This document shows, piece after piece, positions 31,805-43,441 of a stretch of DNA of 64,000 nt (position 1 is the first letter of the stretch; each line of letters opens with the position of its first letter). The translations under genes were made by a program, and so were the position numbers. The stretch covers positions 1,164,818,055-1,164,882,054 of the forward strand of contig CM057454.1 in assembly GCA_016271365.2 (NCBI GenBank), written 5' to 3'. Origin of the DNA: Neoceratodus forsteri. Lineage: Eukaryota; Chordata; Ceratodontiformes; Ceratodontidae. The notes beneath the pieces were generated by a model. It saw only the letters and a program-made list of their open reading frames with translations. It was not told where the DNA came from and did no database searches.

Positions 31805-34800
31805 ATACTGGCCCAGATATGCAGAGCAGTTGCGAATGGCACAACTGAGTTGCGCCGGTGCAAGTGTGGAATTGTGCCAAGGAGCCATATACAGCGGTAG
31901 CCAGTGCGCAATGCAAAATCCATTGTGCCAATGCACAACTATAATGCATGCAGGTGCAAGTGCAGAGGGTGTTCCCATGAATATCCAGTGCAGTAGCATA
32001 TTCAACCGTGAAACCATGGTGCAAATGTGGAGCAAATCAAAGTTGCTCCGAGCATACTTGTTCCTAGTAAAACGGCGCAAACACACAGACAGCAGGTGCA
32101 CCAAGAGTGGGAGTGAGAGGGAGCAATACAGAGAGAAAGACAGACACATGACCAGACACAGAGGGAGAGGGACAGAGAGGTGGTAAGGGCGAGGGAGAGA
32201 GGGGCAGAGAGAGAGCGAGAGACACACACACATGCACAGACACAAAGCCTGTGTACCAGGGTGGCACACAGCCAGCAGCCAATTGCCCAGGGGGACAGTG
32301 GACAGCAGGAGACATGGAGAGTGTGCTCGTCCTGATGGGGGTGGTGATGAGGGGTGTAAGGCAGCAGGAGGATAAGCTATGTGGCCGAAGAAGGGCTCGG
32401 TGGCGGCATGCCCGACACAGGCGGTACCGTGCCCGCTGCACCATTGGGAACCAGAGTGACACTGAGATAGTGGGCCAGTACCGCCTGAATAGGGCAATGC
32501 TGAGGCAGCCCTGTGAGCTGTGCAGTGCAGAGCTGCAGGCACCTACCAGACAGAGCCACGCCATGTCCGTGGAGACGACGGTGACCGCCGTCATCTGCCT
32601 GCTCACCACAGGCACCAGCCAAGGACCAACAGGTGACACCACGGGCATCACTCAGAAGGCCATGGCCTGCATCCCCACACAGTTCCCCACTGCAGTGCTG
32701 CCACATGCTGTGGAATGCAGCCGTCTCCCCAGCATTCAGGCAGAGCATACAACACCACTGCAGGATGGCCACAGGGTGGCATGCATGCCTGGCGTGAGTG
32801 AGGCCAGTGCCTGCACCCACATGGGAATCTGCATGTCACCTGGCCCTGTGGGACCAGTGATGTCAACAGGACAGGGCGCCCAATTAGCACCTGCCAGGTG
32901 GCGTGCGAGGCCATGGGACACACACCAATGCCTGCGCCACACACGCTGGGAGTGCACAGAACACCTTCAACTGGCACAGCCCTGCGCCGTGCCACAGATA
33001 TGTACATGGGGACGACCCTACAGGCCACCCAGTGGGTGTGCGTGGCATGGGCAGGGTACAATGGGCAGCGCAGTCCTGGAGATGGGGGTGGGCAGGGTGT
33101 GCATGGTGGTGTGGGTGCTAGGGACAGACAAGGGGCACTGCACAGCATAGTAGAGGGCTAACCATGGCATGCTCTACACAGGTGACAGTGCATACCCGCT
33201 GAGGCCCTGGTAGCATCACCCTGGTCCATCCCACCCTGCAGTGCTGTCTGCCCCCAGTGTGCTGCTGCGGCATCCGTCACGCCTATGAAGGTTGCACTAC
33301 CAGTACATGGCCTGTGCTGTTCGGTGGCACTTTTGTGGCGCAGCGCACGCAAATGAGGCTGTGCACACCACTAATGATGTGCTAATGCACCCCACTGCAC
33401 CACGCATTGGCTGATGAGCTCATTTGCATGCAGCGTCTGAATATCAGGATACTGTGCCATGTGCAATGGTATTGGGCCCGAGCAAGCGGCAGTGCTACAC
33501 CCATGCATGCATGGTGCTCAGGCCTAAGGTGCGCATGCACTGACATGGTGTCACTCACGCGATGTATCAGCAGGGCCTGCAACGTGCACTTCGTGCATGA
33601 CGGCGTGCTCCCTATCATGCTCATGCGCACTGTGGGTGGGCATGGTTCCTTAGGCCATTGCACTGGGCACCTGTCTTGTCCCTTGCTATAGGTGTCCAGC
33701 ATCTAGTGTGACACCACCCGCACCAGATGCTGAGCCAGCTCATGCGGGAGACCTTGCTCTTGGTCTTGGGCATACTTGGGGTGGTGGTGGCCATGCTGGT
33801 GGTGGAGAGGGGTGAGGGATGGCATGCCAGGGTGGCAGGCCGGGCCGTTGCTAGGGTTTCCCCTGTATCCCCTGTCACCCCTGTTGGGTCTGTCCCTACA
33901 GTCCCCCCCACTTCACAGTCCCTGTTCCCTGTCCCCTTACCTCACAGTCCCTACCCTTCCCCAGCCCCTGCTGGGTCTGTACATAGTTGTTCCATACATA
34001 CATACATACATATTGCCTGGCATACCAGCCTGTGTCCATGTCTGCTGTGCAGGTGGCATAAGACGCCATGCTGCAGTGGCCCAGTGTCCATCCATGTTGT
34101 GTGCATGTGAGGGGGCGCATGTTGTGCTTCCATGGTTCCCTGCTGTGTGCTATGGTCTGTCCCACTGTGGTGGTGTCCATCCCCTGGGTCGGTGGCTGTG
34201 CATTGGGGTGCCCAGGGGGCAGCGGTCAGTGGTGTGTGGCGGGTGTGTGCATGGTGGTGCTCACGGCCATGGTCATTGGTCGGGTACTGTTCACACACTG
34301 TGTTGGGGTCCTCTGCCTGGCATTGTGCAGCCTGTCCCATGTGGTCTGCCACACTGCCTGCCACCCATCCTGTCCAGTGCCCACTGTGTGGGCTCCCTGT
34401 GTGATGTGTGTGTACTTGGCTGCATGGTCCTGCATGTGGCCTCAGGGGGGTGGGGCATGGCCAGCAGCCTGCTGGGGGGGGCTCCCTTGGTGCCCCTAAA
34501 TCAGCCGTTGGTGCCTCCTGTCCCCTGCTGTCCATGTCACTGTTGTGTTCTGGGGTCCAGTGCCAGGGTGCCTGTGTGTGCCCTGCTGGTGGAGGCCTCC
34601 TGTGGCCTGTCACTGTTCTACCATGGCCCTGTCCCTGGGTCTGTACTCTGTGCCCTGCAGCCTTCTGTTGCACTGCTGCTCTGCTGCCACGGGTGCGCTG
34701 GAGCATCTCTGTGTGCGCCATGGCGCACCTCTGTTTGCTCTATGGTGCAACTCTGCCATATTCAGCTGCATTGTGCTGGCACAGTTTGGCCTGCATAACC

Positions 34801-34888
34801 TCTGAATATGGCTCCAGTTGCACCATGGCACATTGGATTTGCATTGCGCCGGACTTGCGCATTTCTGAATATCTGGGCCACTGTATAT
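31805..34888 (+). mobile_element. PIF/Harbinger-like DNA transposon, copy A, decayed
   Basis: The left end reads tgttgtacatactggcccagatatgcag. The right end, in reverse complement, reads tatacagtggcccagatattcagaa. Between them lies a transposase relic (32320-33150). The terminal repeats match those of the shorter element at 5522-6815. An internal end-like word near 33435-33465 (gtctgaatatcaggatactg) hints at rearrangement or nesting. The interior is GC-rich with many cpg-depleted gcatgc and tgtg words. The microsatellite catacata at 33991-34010 is internal. The 3 bp target duplication could not be fixed. Confidence 0.6.
32320..33150 (+). pseudogene. Harbinger transposase relic
   Basis: The frame 32251-33150 contains GRRRARWRHARHRRYRARC, DTEIVGQYRLNRAMLRQ, APTRQSHAMSVETTVTAVIC, TGTSQGPTGDTTGITQKAM and PGVSEASACTHMGI. 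This matches in order the N-terminal region of HARBI1-type transposases (the Arg-rich start, R-L-x-R, R-x-S-H-A, G-D-x-T-G-I-S-Q). It reaches the first catalytic block, where the aspartate of I-D-C-T-H is replaced (SACTHM). The next block appears in another frame near 32940-32975 (AGSAQNTFNWHS, compare P-G-S-x-H-D). The gene is therefore frameshifted and catalytically dead. The plus frame after about 32880 is off the transposase frame. Confidence 0.65.
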
Positions 34889-35035
34889 ATCCTACCAAAA
34901 ACCTGCTCCATACCATGACAGTTTAATGTTTACAGAGGCCCTGCTGGGATTGTGATATCAGGCAGGCTTTGGTCTCATAATACTGGGGAACTGGTGTTAG
35001 ACCTCTTATGTGATTATCCTGAGAAGGACAGTTAC

Positions 35036-35168
35036 ATTATTTATTTTTCAGGCCTGAAAAAAGCCTTAGGAATGTGTATAAAATAGAGCCTGTATGTTTC
35101 CTGCGGAGAAATATACATGCTCTGTGTACACATTCTAACACTCTTTTCAGGCCTGAAAAATAAATAAT
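35036..35168. repeat. 133 bp hairpin with perfect 25 bp ends
   Basis: The word starting attatttatttttcaggcct and ending gaaaa (35036-35060) returns as its exact reverse complement at 35144-35168. Further in, ggaatgtgtataaaatagag is echoed by gaatgtgtacacagagcatg in reverse complement, so nearly the whole unit folds. A small foldback MITE is the likely nature. Confidence 0.7.
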
Positions 35169-35189
35169 AATGATAGTACACCTAAAGGT

Positions 35190-35550
35190 AAGAAATTTTC
35201 TTTTTATTTTTTACCTTTATTAACCAGGTAAAAGCACTGGTTCAAGAGGAACTTTTTTCAGGCTCAATTCTGGCCAAAACAAAATACCTTCTCCAGGACA
35301 CTCACCTGAACATGGAAGATCGAACTGCAGAGCACTTCCATCTAGAGAGGTTGGGTGGTGGGAGTGGCTGGCCTGGCACTGGCAGAGACAGACTAAAGCC
35401 ACGACATTAGGTACACTAGTCTATGGCCACAGGAGAGGCTTAGCAGGGGCAACCGCAACTTCTTTGCCTAGCGGGCAGGAATCAAATCGGGTTCGGATCA
35501 GTTGCACTGCAGTGCTGTTTTATGAATCCGGGAGCAGGTCCGGGAAGAGA
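35190..35550 (-). mobile_element. SINE-like unit with L2-type tail
   Basis: On minus the tail reads agtgcttttacctggttaat followed by aaggtaaaaaataaaaag (plus 35195-35245), like other L2-type tails here. The head near 35490-35520 reads gcaactgatccgaacccgat in minus sense, with a weak B-box-like ccgaaccc. Family not recognised. Confidence 0.4.
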
Positions 35551-36415
35551 TTTGAACTCACTAAAAACTATTCAAGTGAGTCTCACATGAGATAGAATGG
35601 CGCTGGGTGACTGTCTATCTGGATTCAATGTGGTGTCCCCCGCCCCCCCGAGACAGTGAGAGCAGCGCGTGGGAAAATTGTACAGGCAACGATTGGTGGA
35701 GGCTTGTGGAGCAAAGAAGCACATGGACAAAAACTGACCAATTGCTCCGACTCCACCTCCACTACACTACAATTCACTTTCTTCCTCAGAATCCGATTAG
35801 CACCCCCCCCGGATGGCCAACCACCAGTGTGCGACAGTGTTTGGACATGGGCAGCAGCGCCGGGCAGCTTATTTTTAAAAATAAAAATCAATTTTAAAAT
35901 GACCCTGGGGGAATTTTTCTGTACGCAGTGGCGTTCAATAACTATACATGGTTACACCACTGATAGTTTAAGATTATTATTGGCTAGCTTGTGCGGACTG
36001 CTGAGGTGGAGGAAGAGTGGAAAAAATCACCACTTAGACGCTTAATGTGTAAATTAACTTTCTATCATGAGCTTGGGAACAGACTGTGGTGTTTAAAGAT
36101 GCTGCTTTGGGATTTTGCTTCTGAAAGCGTCTCTCTTTGCACAGCTCCATCCCTGCTATTTTCTTCCGCAATTGCTGGAGACAAAGGTGATGTCAATATG
36201 CTAAATAGATACACATTACCACCGTTGATTGCAGCTGTGGTTTTCTTTGAACTGAAGACCACTGCAGCCGAACTGCTGTCATAGACAGCTCATGCATCCA
36301 TTGGTGTGGTACAGTCATGCCTGCTACACAAAGCACTGCATTGGACAGGAGGGTCACACATCTCCAAAAAGTCATACTGTCCCAAAACGTTCCTTGCACA
36401 TGCGTGCAAGCAAAT
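35551..36415. other. Stretch without recognised element
   Basis: ORFs up to 129 codons on both strands have no domain. Nothing else could be supported. Confidence 0.4.
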
Positions 36416-37780
36416 GCAAAAAGGGGATAGGAAATTGTCCAAGAATTATAATTCAGTCAGCTTGACATCGATCCTGGGCAAAATGATGGAAGGGATTATA
36501 AAGGACAAAATTTATAAATTCCTAGAAGTAACAAATCAAAGGACACTCTACAGCATGGGTTTGTGGAAGGATGTCTTGCCTGACAATTTTATTAACTTAT
36601 GAGCCAGTTACAAGGGCACTGGAAAATAGAAAGACTGTTGATGTTGCATTCTTTCATTACAGTAAAACCTTTGATAAGGTACCACAGATGGCAGTATTCT
36701 CACATTACATAAAACAGGATTGAATGAGTTAATAATAGCACGGGCAGAGTTTTGGTTGACCAATAGAAAGCAGCATGTAACTATACGGGGAACATCCTCT
36801 GGATGGACACCAGTTACAAGTGGGTTGCCACAGGGATCGGTGCTGGGATCGACTCTTTTTCATATCTATGCAACATCAATGAAACGTGAGGATATTTTGA
36901 TGGTAAAATCTGCAGATAATGGCAAGATTGGAATGGTACTAGTGGACAGCACTGATGATGAAGAGAAATTACAGAATGAAATAAATAGATTGGAAAGATG
37001 GGCACATAAACATAATTTAACCTTTAACCATGAAAAAAATGCACTGTGATGCACGTGGGAAAAAATAATAGGTGTGCATCATATTTCTTGGGCAGACAAA
37101 CTTAGAATCATGACTGAGGAGAGGGATCTGGGAATAGCAATATCAAATGATCAGACCTAAAAAAACAATACCTTGCAGTCAAAAAAGGCAAACGGTATCT
37201 TGGCAAGTACACAAAGGCGCATCAAGAGCAGGGATACAAAGGTCATTATGCCTCTGTATGGCTCACTTGTCAGGCCACAGTTGGACTATTGCATCCAGTT
37301 CTGGGCATCTTATAAAAGGGGAGAGGTAAGATTAGTGGAGGGGGGTGCAGCACAGGGCAACAAGGATGGTCAGAAATCTATGAGCACAACAGTATGAAGA
37401 AAGGTTACACAGTCTTGGTTTCTATACACTGGAGTATAGGAGATTAAGAGGTGATATGTGCCTGGTGTTCAATCCTTTTAATGTTGGGGAGTTGTGGGAT
37501 TGTCTGGGGGTAGAGATTAAGACACATGAGTAGGGATATTAGAGGGCATGAACTGCAACTTAGAGGGGAATTAAATCATACTAAGAGGAGGGCAATGTGC
37601 TTGTCACAGATAATTGCATAGTTTACCAATCAAAGTCATAGGCTGTGTACAACTATGGAGACTTTTAAGCTTAAATTATATCAAGAACTCTACTGAGATA
37701 TACCCTTTGAGAATAGGGCACACAGCCAAAGCGTACTATTGCCTACAATGCTCTTACAACTATGAATCTATGAAAACAAT
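36416..37780 (+). mobile_element. CR1/L3-like LINE 3' part
   Basis: It begins abruptly in the reverse transcriptase (KKGDRKLSKNYNSVSLTSIL at 36420), has SGLPQGSVLGSTLF at about 36820, a degenerate catalytic block (KSADNGK where FADD-type is usual), and the C-terminal domain at 37173-37397 (IMPLYGSLVRPQLDYCIQFW). The tail is caactatgaatctatgaaaa near 37758-37775. It is 5' truncated and broken by stops, with the catalytic aspartates changed to D-N. Confidence 0.7.
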
Positions 37781-37879
37781 CATTAAATAAAATTAAAAGT
37801 AATACAATATGACAGAATTCAATATTCACAGTAGGCAATTTATGCAAACATGCCCAGCACATTGAGTTACATGGAAATA

Positions 37880-39545
37880 TATTTCAAAGGTGTGGAGGCC
37901 ATGTAGTGCTTGAAAGTTATAGTGAAAAGAAGGAAACAAAAAGGTGGGGGACAAGGGCAGATTAGGGTAAAGGGAAGGACAGAAAAGAAAAAAGGGAACT
38001 GAGAAGTGGACCAGGGACAGTTATCAATGGCAGCTGCAAGAGTGAGAGGTGAAGTTATGGAGTAGCAAGGAAAGAGAAAGCATTTGGAAGAGGAGAAGTG
38101 AATGGATGGATGGGGGCGAGTTGCAAAATTTAGGGAAGCGGTAGGAAAAAGCAGCCTAGCTAGTGAGGAATCACCTAGAAGGGACTGCAAAGAAGCGAGA
38201 GCTATAGTTTTATAGGGAGTGTGTGGGGGAGTGGGGATTGAAGTAAGGCAAAAGTGGAGGGAGGCCAGCCAGAATTTTGAGATAAAGGAGGCACAATGAG
38301 CTACTGTAGGTGTGTAGCTTCGAGGGAGGAGTACAAGGAGCAATGGTGAGTGTGGGGCCGACAGTCTATGGCAAAATAAGAGAGGGAAAGAGGGGGTCCA
38401 ATCTGGCTATGGAGGTCTTTGATGCAGCGCTGCAGACAATGTCACCATAGTCAAATGTAGGGAGAATTATTTCTGAATAATAGCTTAGTGAGCAGGTAGG
38501 AGGATGCAGCCTTTGTTCCTGTATAACAGGCTGGGCTTAGGGTGAAAATTTGTGAGGAAAGCATCCACATGCACCAAAAAGTCAAGGTGCCAGCCTAGAC
38601 AGGCTCCATGGTACTTAAATAAGGGGATATCATCAACTTGAGACACCATCTAAGGCATGGAAGAGGGAGAGGTGAGCCTGGAGAGCTTCTGTTCAGTGCC
38701 AAAGGTCTTCAACCCCATTTTCTTGGCATTTAAGGATAGATTATTCAACTGGAACCAGTGCTGAATGTTGCTTAAGTCCAGTTGAAGCCTGGCCATCAGC
38801 TTAGCAGGGGAGGAACCAGAAGCAAATTGGACTAAGTCATCTGTGTACATATGGCTGGATGCAGAAGAACAAACAAAGCAAAGGAAAGGCCATTTAGGAT
38901 GACCAAGAAGAGTACAGGAGTAAGGACAGAAGCTTGGGGAACACCAGTGCTGCTAGGAAGTGGGGCATATGGAGTCACCATTTCTAACAGATTGGGATCT
39001 GTCCTCAAGGCCAGAGCATAATCAGTTTGCTGCAGAGTCAGAGCGCCATGTAGCATTATGCTAGTCAAGGAGGAGGGGGTGGGCAAAAGAGTCAATGGAT
39101 TTGAACAAGTCAACAGATGGCAAAGGTGATGAGGCTGATCCATGCCAGGGAGTATGCAGTAAGTAATCCGGTGGAGGAAGAAGGAGACAGAGTGGTGTTT
39201 ACAGAAGCCAGACTGGAAGGATGTGAAAAAAAGAAGACAAATCAAGGGAGGGGAAGAGTTGAGATACTGTAGCATGATGTGTTCTTAAAGTTTAGCTAAT
39301 AAGGGGAGTAGGGAAATAGGGCAGTAGTTGCCAGGGCTGGAGAAGTCACCTCCATTAGGGACAGGTATAACAGTGGCATGCTTCCAGGAATCAGGGACAG
39401 AAGCAAGGGAGAAGGAAAGGTAAAGAAGGGAGGTTATAGGAAGAGCAATGGCAGGGGCCAAGAGGTGCAGAAGTTTGGGGTCAAGCCCATCAGAGCCCTG
39501 TCGTTGAGAGTCAAGAGAGAATGAGGCCAAAGTTAACATGCAGAA
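37880..39545 (-). mobile_element. L2/Rex1-type LINE, reverse transcriptase to C-terminus
   Basis: On minus: SDGLDPKLLHLLAPAIALPI and VIPVPNGGDFSSPGNYCPIS (39285-39539); ASVLTPVLFLVILNGL (39000-38930); MYTDDLVQFASGSSPAKLMA with the YTDD catalytic block (38790-38850); WFQLNNLSLNAKK; and a C-terminal part near 38450-38100 (YGDIV, KTSIARLDPLFPS). The block order and wording separate it from the CR1 copies. It is decayed by frameshifts. A similar C-terminal fragment lies at 54720-55075. Confidence 0.65.
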
Positions 39546-39649
39546 TAGCTACAGTATTTTAGTTTAATATTCACAGTGGAAAGAGATTGGTCCATTACCC
39601 AAAAGCAAAAATTGGTACCAAGGAAATGAACTATTGATGTTTAGGATAG

Positions 39650-39945
39650 ATGGGTTACTAAAAGCATTACTGAGGGTACAGTCCTGATAGCATCTCATTT
39701 ATTACATTTTAGCAATTCCCAGAACCAGACAAGCTACACCCAAGGCTGCTGAAAGAATTGGGCAGGTCACTGGCAGCACCTCTGGCAGATATTTTACAGA
39801 CTCAATACACCAAGGAAGAACCAGCAGACTGAAGGACTGCAAATGTGGTCAGACTATAGAAAAACAGAGACAAGGACAGACCTGGCAACAATCGGCTCGC
39901 AAGTCTAAAATTTGTTGTGGAAAGGCTGATGGGAATCATGATCTT
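39650..39945 (+). pseudogene. CR1/L3-like reverse transcriptase fragment
   Basis: A plus-strand frame with stops reads FPEPDKLHPRLLKELGRSLA and APLADIL, the start of a CR1/L3 reverse transcriptase (P-G-P-D-x-x-H-P-R-x-L-K). It stops being recognisable near 39945. Confidence 0.55.
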
Positions 39946-39949
39946 TTTT

Positions 39950-40140
39950 TTTAATTAGACAGATACAGAAGATATTTGATTTCTAATGCACCAGTGCTCA
40001 AAGTTCTTTACAAAGTGCTTCTTAGGATTATATAAACACATAAAAACACATTATTCACATGTCTAAAGTACCAAATAAACAATAACAGTCATTATAACAT
40101 TAAAATACATAAGAAATAATATACTATAGATACATATAAT
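39950..40140 (-). mobile_element. LINE 3' end fragment
   Basis: The words aatgcaccagtgctcaaagt and tctttacaaagtgcttctta resemble tatagtgcctttcttagaac and ggcgctttacaaacagcaat at 54750-54790, the 3' end of an L2/Rex1-type fragment. A T-run at 39944-39955 would be its A-tail. Confidence 0.4.
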
Positions 40141-40480
40141 TTGACAGCAGACACAGAACCACTGGTGTATCTACCCTGCCTATATGCACACCTGACGCTG
40201 TGCCCCACCTATGCTGGTTCAAAGTTACTAGGCAATACCCTAATGATTTTTCAACACCTTCTTCCTAGAATACTCCCGTCACCTTTTTGCATAGTTCATT
40301 ATTTTCCCTTGTGTCTGTCACATCCATGTTTAAATCCAGTCCCAGACTGTGTAGGCTAGCTTACTAGGCAATGTTTTCCATTCATCCACCGCCCTTTCCA
40401 TAAAAAGAGCCTCCTTAAATCCTTCTTGAACCTTCCATTTACAGCACTCTATCTCCATAGTGAACCTCACTATAGTAATC
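40141..40480 (-). mobile_element. CR1-like LINE 3' UTR fragment
   Basis: The segment near 40370-40450 (gttttccattcatccaccgc, cctttccataaaaagagcct, ccttaaatccttcttgaacc) resembles the 3' part of the CR1 at 23100-23200 (ggtgttccacttgtccaccac, tctgtgaagaaattctttt). No reading frame is supported. Confidence 0.4.
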
Positions 40481-41186
40481 CCTCAGCTATTGTGAACACT
40501 CCTGATGGCTCTTACACTAATCACTCACTGCTGTTGGCTGTCAGTTTCAAACAGCTGTGCATTTTAAACACTGATGTTTACAGTGGCAGATGTTTACCAT
40601 AGCCAACACAAAACACTCTGCATGTGCTGCATGCACTAAGCTTTCAGTCCTTGACAAACTTGAAATCAGGTGAGTGCCTTACATAATCTCACAAGAAACA
40701 GGCTTTTCAAAATCCACAATTTTGACCTTGAGAAAACAGGAGAGTGTACTTAAGGAATTTTTCCTTGAATGTTCTGAATCAGAGGAGCTCAAGAGAAAAG
40801 AATTAAGAAAAGACAATGAGGATGACATTTATAAATCCACTACACAGAATCATTAAATTTGAAGTTGTGATTTTCTCAGTAGCTTCCAGACGGAGTGTCT
40901 CTACCTGGGGTGACTGTATTTGAGAAGGCTGAGCAGTTTACTGAGATATACATGGCAATGGCTATTATTTCTGATCATCAGACTGACTGGTGGTTCTAGA
41001 AATGGCGTGACATCTGCTCTGTCCATGCTAATGGTGTACACTGCTCCTGTGAAGATGTAACTGCTTGAGAGTTTCTTCTCAAACTTAAGAAAGCCTAGTC
41101 TGGCCTGTTCTGGCAGTGCCTGTCAGTTGTCACTTTGGCTAGCAAAAATAAAGTAAAGACAGCCACAAACGCTGACCTGTGGGGTA
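40481..41186. other. Stretch left of the gypsy element, not identified
   Basis: No domain is seen on either strand. If the gypsy element had simply jumped into the Gmr1-like element, the missing end of that element should be here, but I do not recognise it. Confidence 0.4.
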
Positions 41187-41391
41187 CGTTATGTATGTGA
41201 AATGGTAATGCATTGCGTTACTCTGCCACTTGAGGGCAGCATTCCAAAATGTGTAAGCTAGAAAGAGAGCAGAGAGAGAGAGAGCGTCATTGCTGAGACC
41301 AGAGAGGCACCTGAATAAAAATGAAAGCTACTCTACTCCTGTTGCAGTGTGAGTCTGTTGACAAGACCAGAATAAATGTTAGAACATAACA
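41187..41391 (+). repeat. 5' LTR of the gypsy element
   Basis: It starts cgttatgtatg (the expected tg has become cg) and ends acataaca, with near-perfect short inverted ends tgttatg/cataaca. It has an ag-repeat in the middle and aataaa words near 41314 and 41372 that could serve polyadenylation. Confidence 0.9.
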
Positions 41392-41410
41392 TAATTGGCG
41401 ACGAGGTGTT
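41392..41410 (+). promoter_or_regulatory. Candidate primer binding site
   Basis: The sequence taattggcgacgaggtg directly follows the 5' LTR. The position and the tggcg start fit a tRNA primer binding site of Ty3/gypsy elements. The matching tRNA was not identified. Confidence 0.6.
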
Positions 41411-41512
41411 TAATTACTCTCTGGTACCTTACCAGAACGAACTACAGCTGTGAAGGTTTTCCTGAGACGTAACTTTTGGACCCACAAGTGAACCTGGGAG
41501 AAACACATAAAG

Positions 41513-42250
41513 ATGGCCGCTACCATAGGACATATTGATGCCTTTGATGAAAATGTGGAACAATGGACAACTTATATTGAGAGATTTGGACATTTTGTCA
41601 CAGCAAATGATATAAGTGATGAAAACAAGTGGCTGTGTTACTGAGTGTCATGGGCAGCACAACGTACAGTTTGCTGAGAAGTCTAATAGTGCCAGAAAAG
41701 CCCAGGGAGAAAACTTTTGCCAGTATTGTGGAGGTCTTACAGACACATTTCTCTCCTAAGCCTCTGGTGATTGCGGAAAGATTTCGCTTTCACAAACAAA
41801 ATCAAGCAGAGGGTGAGTCTGTTGCGCAGTATGTGGCTGTTCTAAAGAAATTAGCTGAGCATTGCGAGTTTGGCACCCATTTAGATTATGCCCTCCGGGA
41901 CAGGTTTGTGTGCAGTCTGAAAAGTGAAGCAACACAGAAGCGTCTTTTAACGGAGGTGGGACTGACATACAAGAAAGTGATAGAGATCGCTGTATCGATG
42001 GAAACAGCTGCACGGGAGGCTCAGCACTTAAGTGATTCCCTGAAAGTAAATGCTTTATCCTTCTCTTCTCCCAGGAAGCCTAATAAATGTGGTCGCTGTG
42101 GGAAAGCTAATCACAGTGATAAGGATTGCTGGTTTAAAGAACAGACATGTCATAACTGTGGGAAGAAAGGCCACATTGGGCGAGTGTGCAGAGGGAAAAA
42201 GAAAGGAGGGGAAACCAATGGAAGCAAAGGGAAGCAATTTGCGAAATGTA
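41513..42250 (+). pseudogene. gypsy gag with two CCHC knuckles
   Basis: The ATG at 41513 opens a frame (MAATIGHIDAFDENVEQW) that hits a stop at 41642 after a one-base shift near 41629. The capsid-like part continues in the next frame (TFASIVEVLQTHFSPKPLVI, RFRFHKQNQAEGESVAQYV). Two zinc knuckles follow at about 42086-42129 (CGRCGKANHSDKDC) and 42147-42189 (CHNCGKKGHIGRVC). Gag forms the particle and its knuckles bind RNA. The open frame beginning with GTG at 41629 is not the true start. Confidence 0.8.
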
Positions 42251-43400
42251 AAAAGAGAGAAGTACACTGTGTGGAAACGCAGGGAACGTGCAGTGATGAC
42301 ACTGATACTGAATTAGCATTGCACGTGCTGACTCTTAAAGGGGAAACGGCAACCATCTGTGTAATACCTGAAATTGAAGGGAAACCACTGAAAATGGAAT
42401 TGGACACAGGGGCTGCAGTTTCATTGATTTCTGCAGACAAGTATGAAACTATGCTTAAACATCTACCCCTGCAAACGACTGACGTTGTACTGAGGACATA
42501 CACTGGCGAGGCAATTTCACCTGAAGGTGTCATCAAGGTGCAGGTGAAAATTAATGGGCAAATGGCACTACTGCCTCTGTACATGGTTAAAGGTAACTAC
42601 CCTTCACTCTTAGGCCGAGAATGGCTGAAGAAAATACGCCTCAACTGGCAGGAGATAAGGACTGTTAGTATGGGGGACCACAACACTTTAGAAGCAGTGT
42701 TGCAAAAACATGCTCCTTTATTCAAAGGGGAGCTAGGCACAATGAAGGGCATTGAGGCAAGAGTGTTTTTGAAGCCACAGCACAAACCAAAGTTTTGTCA
42801 ACCTCGCCCAGTACCTTATGCACTCAGACTGAAAGTGGAGGCCGAATTAACTCGCCTAACCGAAGCTGGAGTCTTGTCACCTGTACAGTGTAGTGACTGG
42901 GCGATGCCAGTAGTGCCAGTGGTAAAGAAAGATGGGTCCGTGTGAATATGTGGAGACTTTAAAGTAACCACAAATCCAGTTCTGTGTGTGGAACAGTATC
43001 CGATTCCATGCAGCGAAGACTTATTTGCATCGCTGGCACAGGGCCAATGCTTCAGTAAGCTGGATTTGTCATATGCTTATCTACAAATGAGAGTAGATGA
43101 AAACTCAAGGAAGTATCTCACAATAACCACCCAAAAGGGTATCTTTTGCTATAATCACCTACCTTTTGGCATTGCATCAGCTCCAGCCATATTTCAGTGA
43201 GCTATGGACCAGGTTTTACGAGGTCTTCCAAATGTTCACTGTTACCTGGATGATATACTGGTGACCGGAAGGAATGATGCAGAGCACCTGAAGAACCTGG
43301 ATGCAGTTCTGCAGCGATTGGAAGATTTTGGCTTGTATGTCCAGAAGGAGAAGTGTGAATTTTTCAAGACTTCATTGGAGTACTTGACATACCATAGATG
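42251..43400 (+). pseudogene. gypsy protease and reverse transcriptase
   Basis: The protease active site is ELDTGAAVSLIS at about 42396-42432, with LLGREWL further on. Reverse transcriptase follows: VVKKDGSV before a TGA at 42943, CFSKLDLSYAYLQM at about 43050, PFGIASAPAIFQ then a TGA at 43198, and the catalytic CYLDDILVTG at 43240-43270. Both TGA codons sit where arginine (CGA) is usual. A frameshift after EYL near 43385 separates it from RNase H. Confidence 0.85.
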
Positions 43401-43441
43401 CAGCGGGCTTACACAAATCGCCTGAGAAAGAAAAATCGATT

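Noticed and set aside
31718..32651. Overlapping minus-strand ORFs of 274 and 195 codons
   Set aside because: They are antisense to the Harbinger transposase relic, biased in composition (Ser, Leu, Cys, His) and without domain.
33951..34721. Minus-strand ORF of 256 codons
   Set aside because: It is the antisense shadow of the same GC-rich stretch, rich in His, Gly and Thr, without a recognisable domain.
33776..34798. Plus-strand ORF of 340 codons
   Set aside because: It is Cys/Trp/His-rich and repetitive, as expected from tgtg/gcc-rich transposon DNA. No motif, membrane or secretion pattern convinced me.
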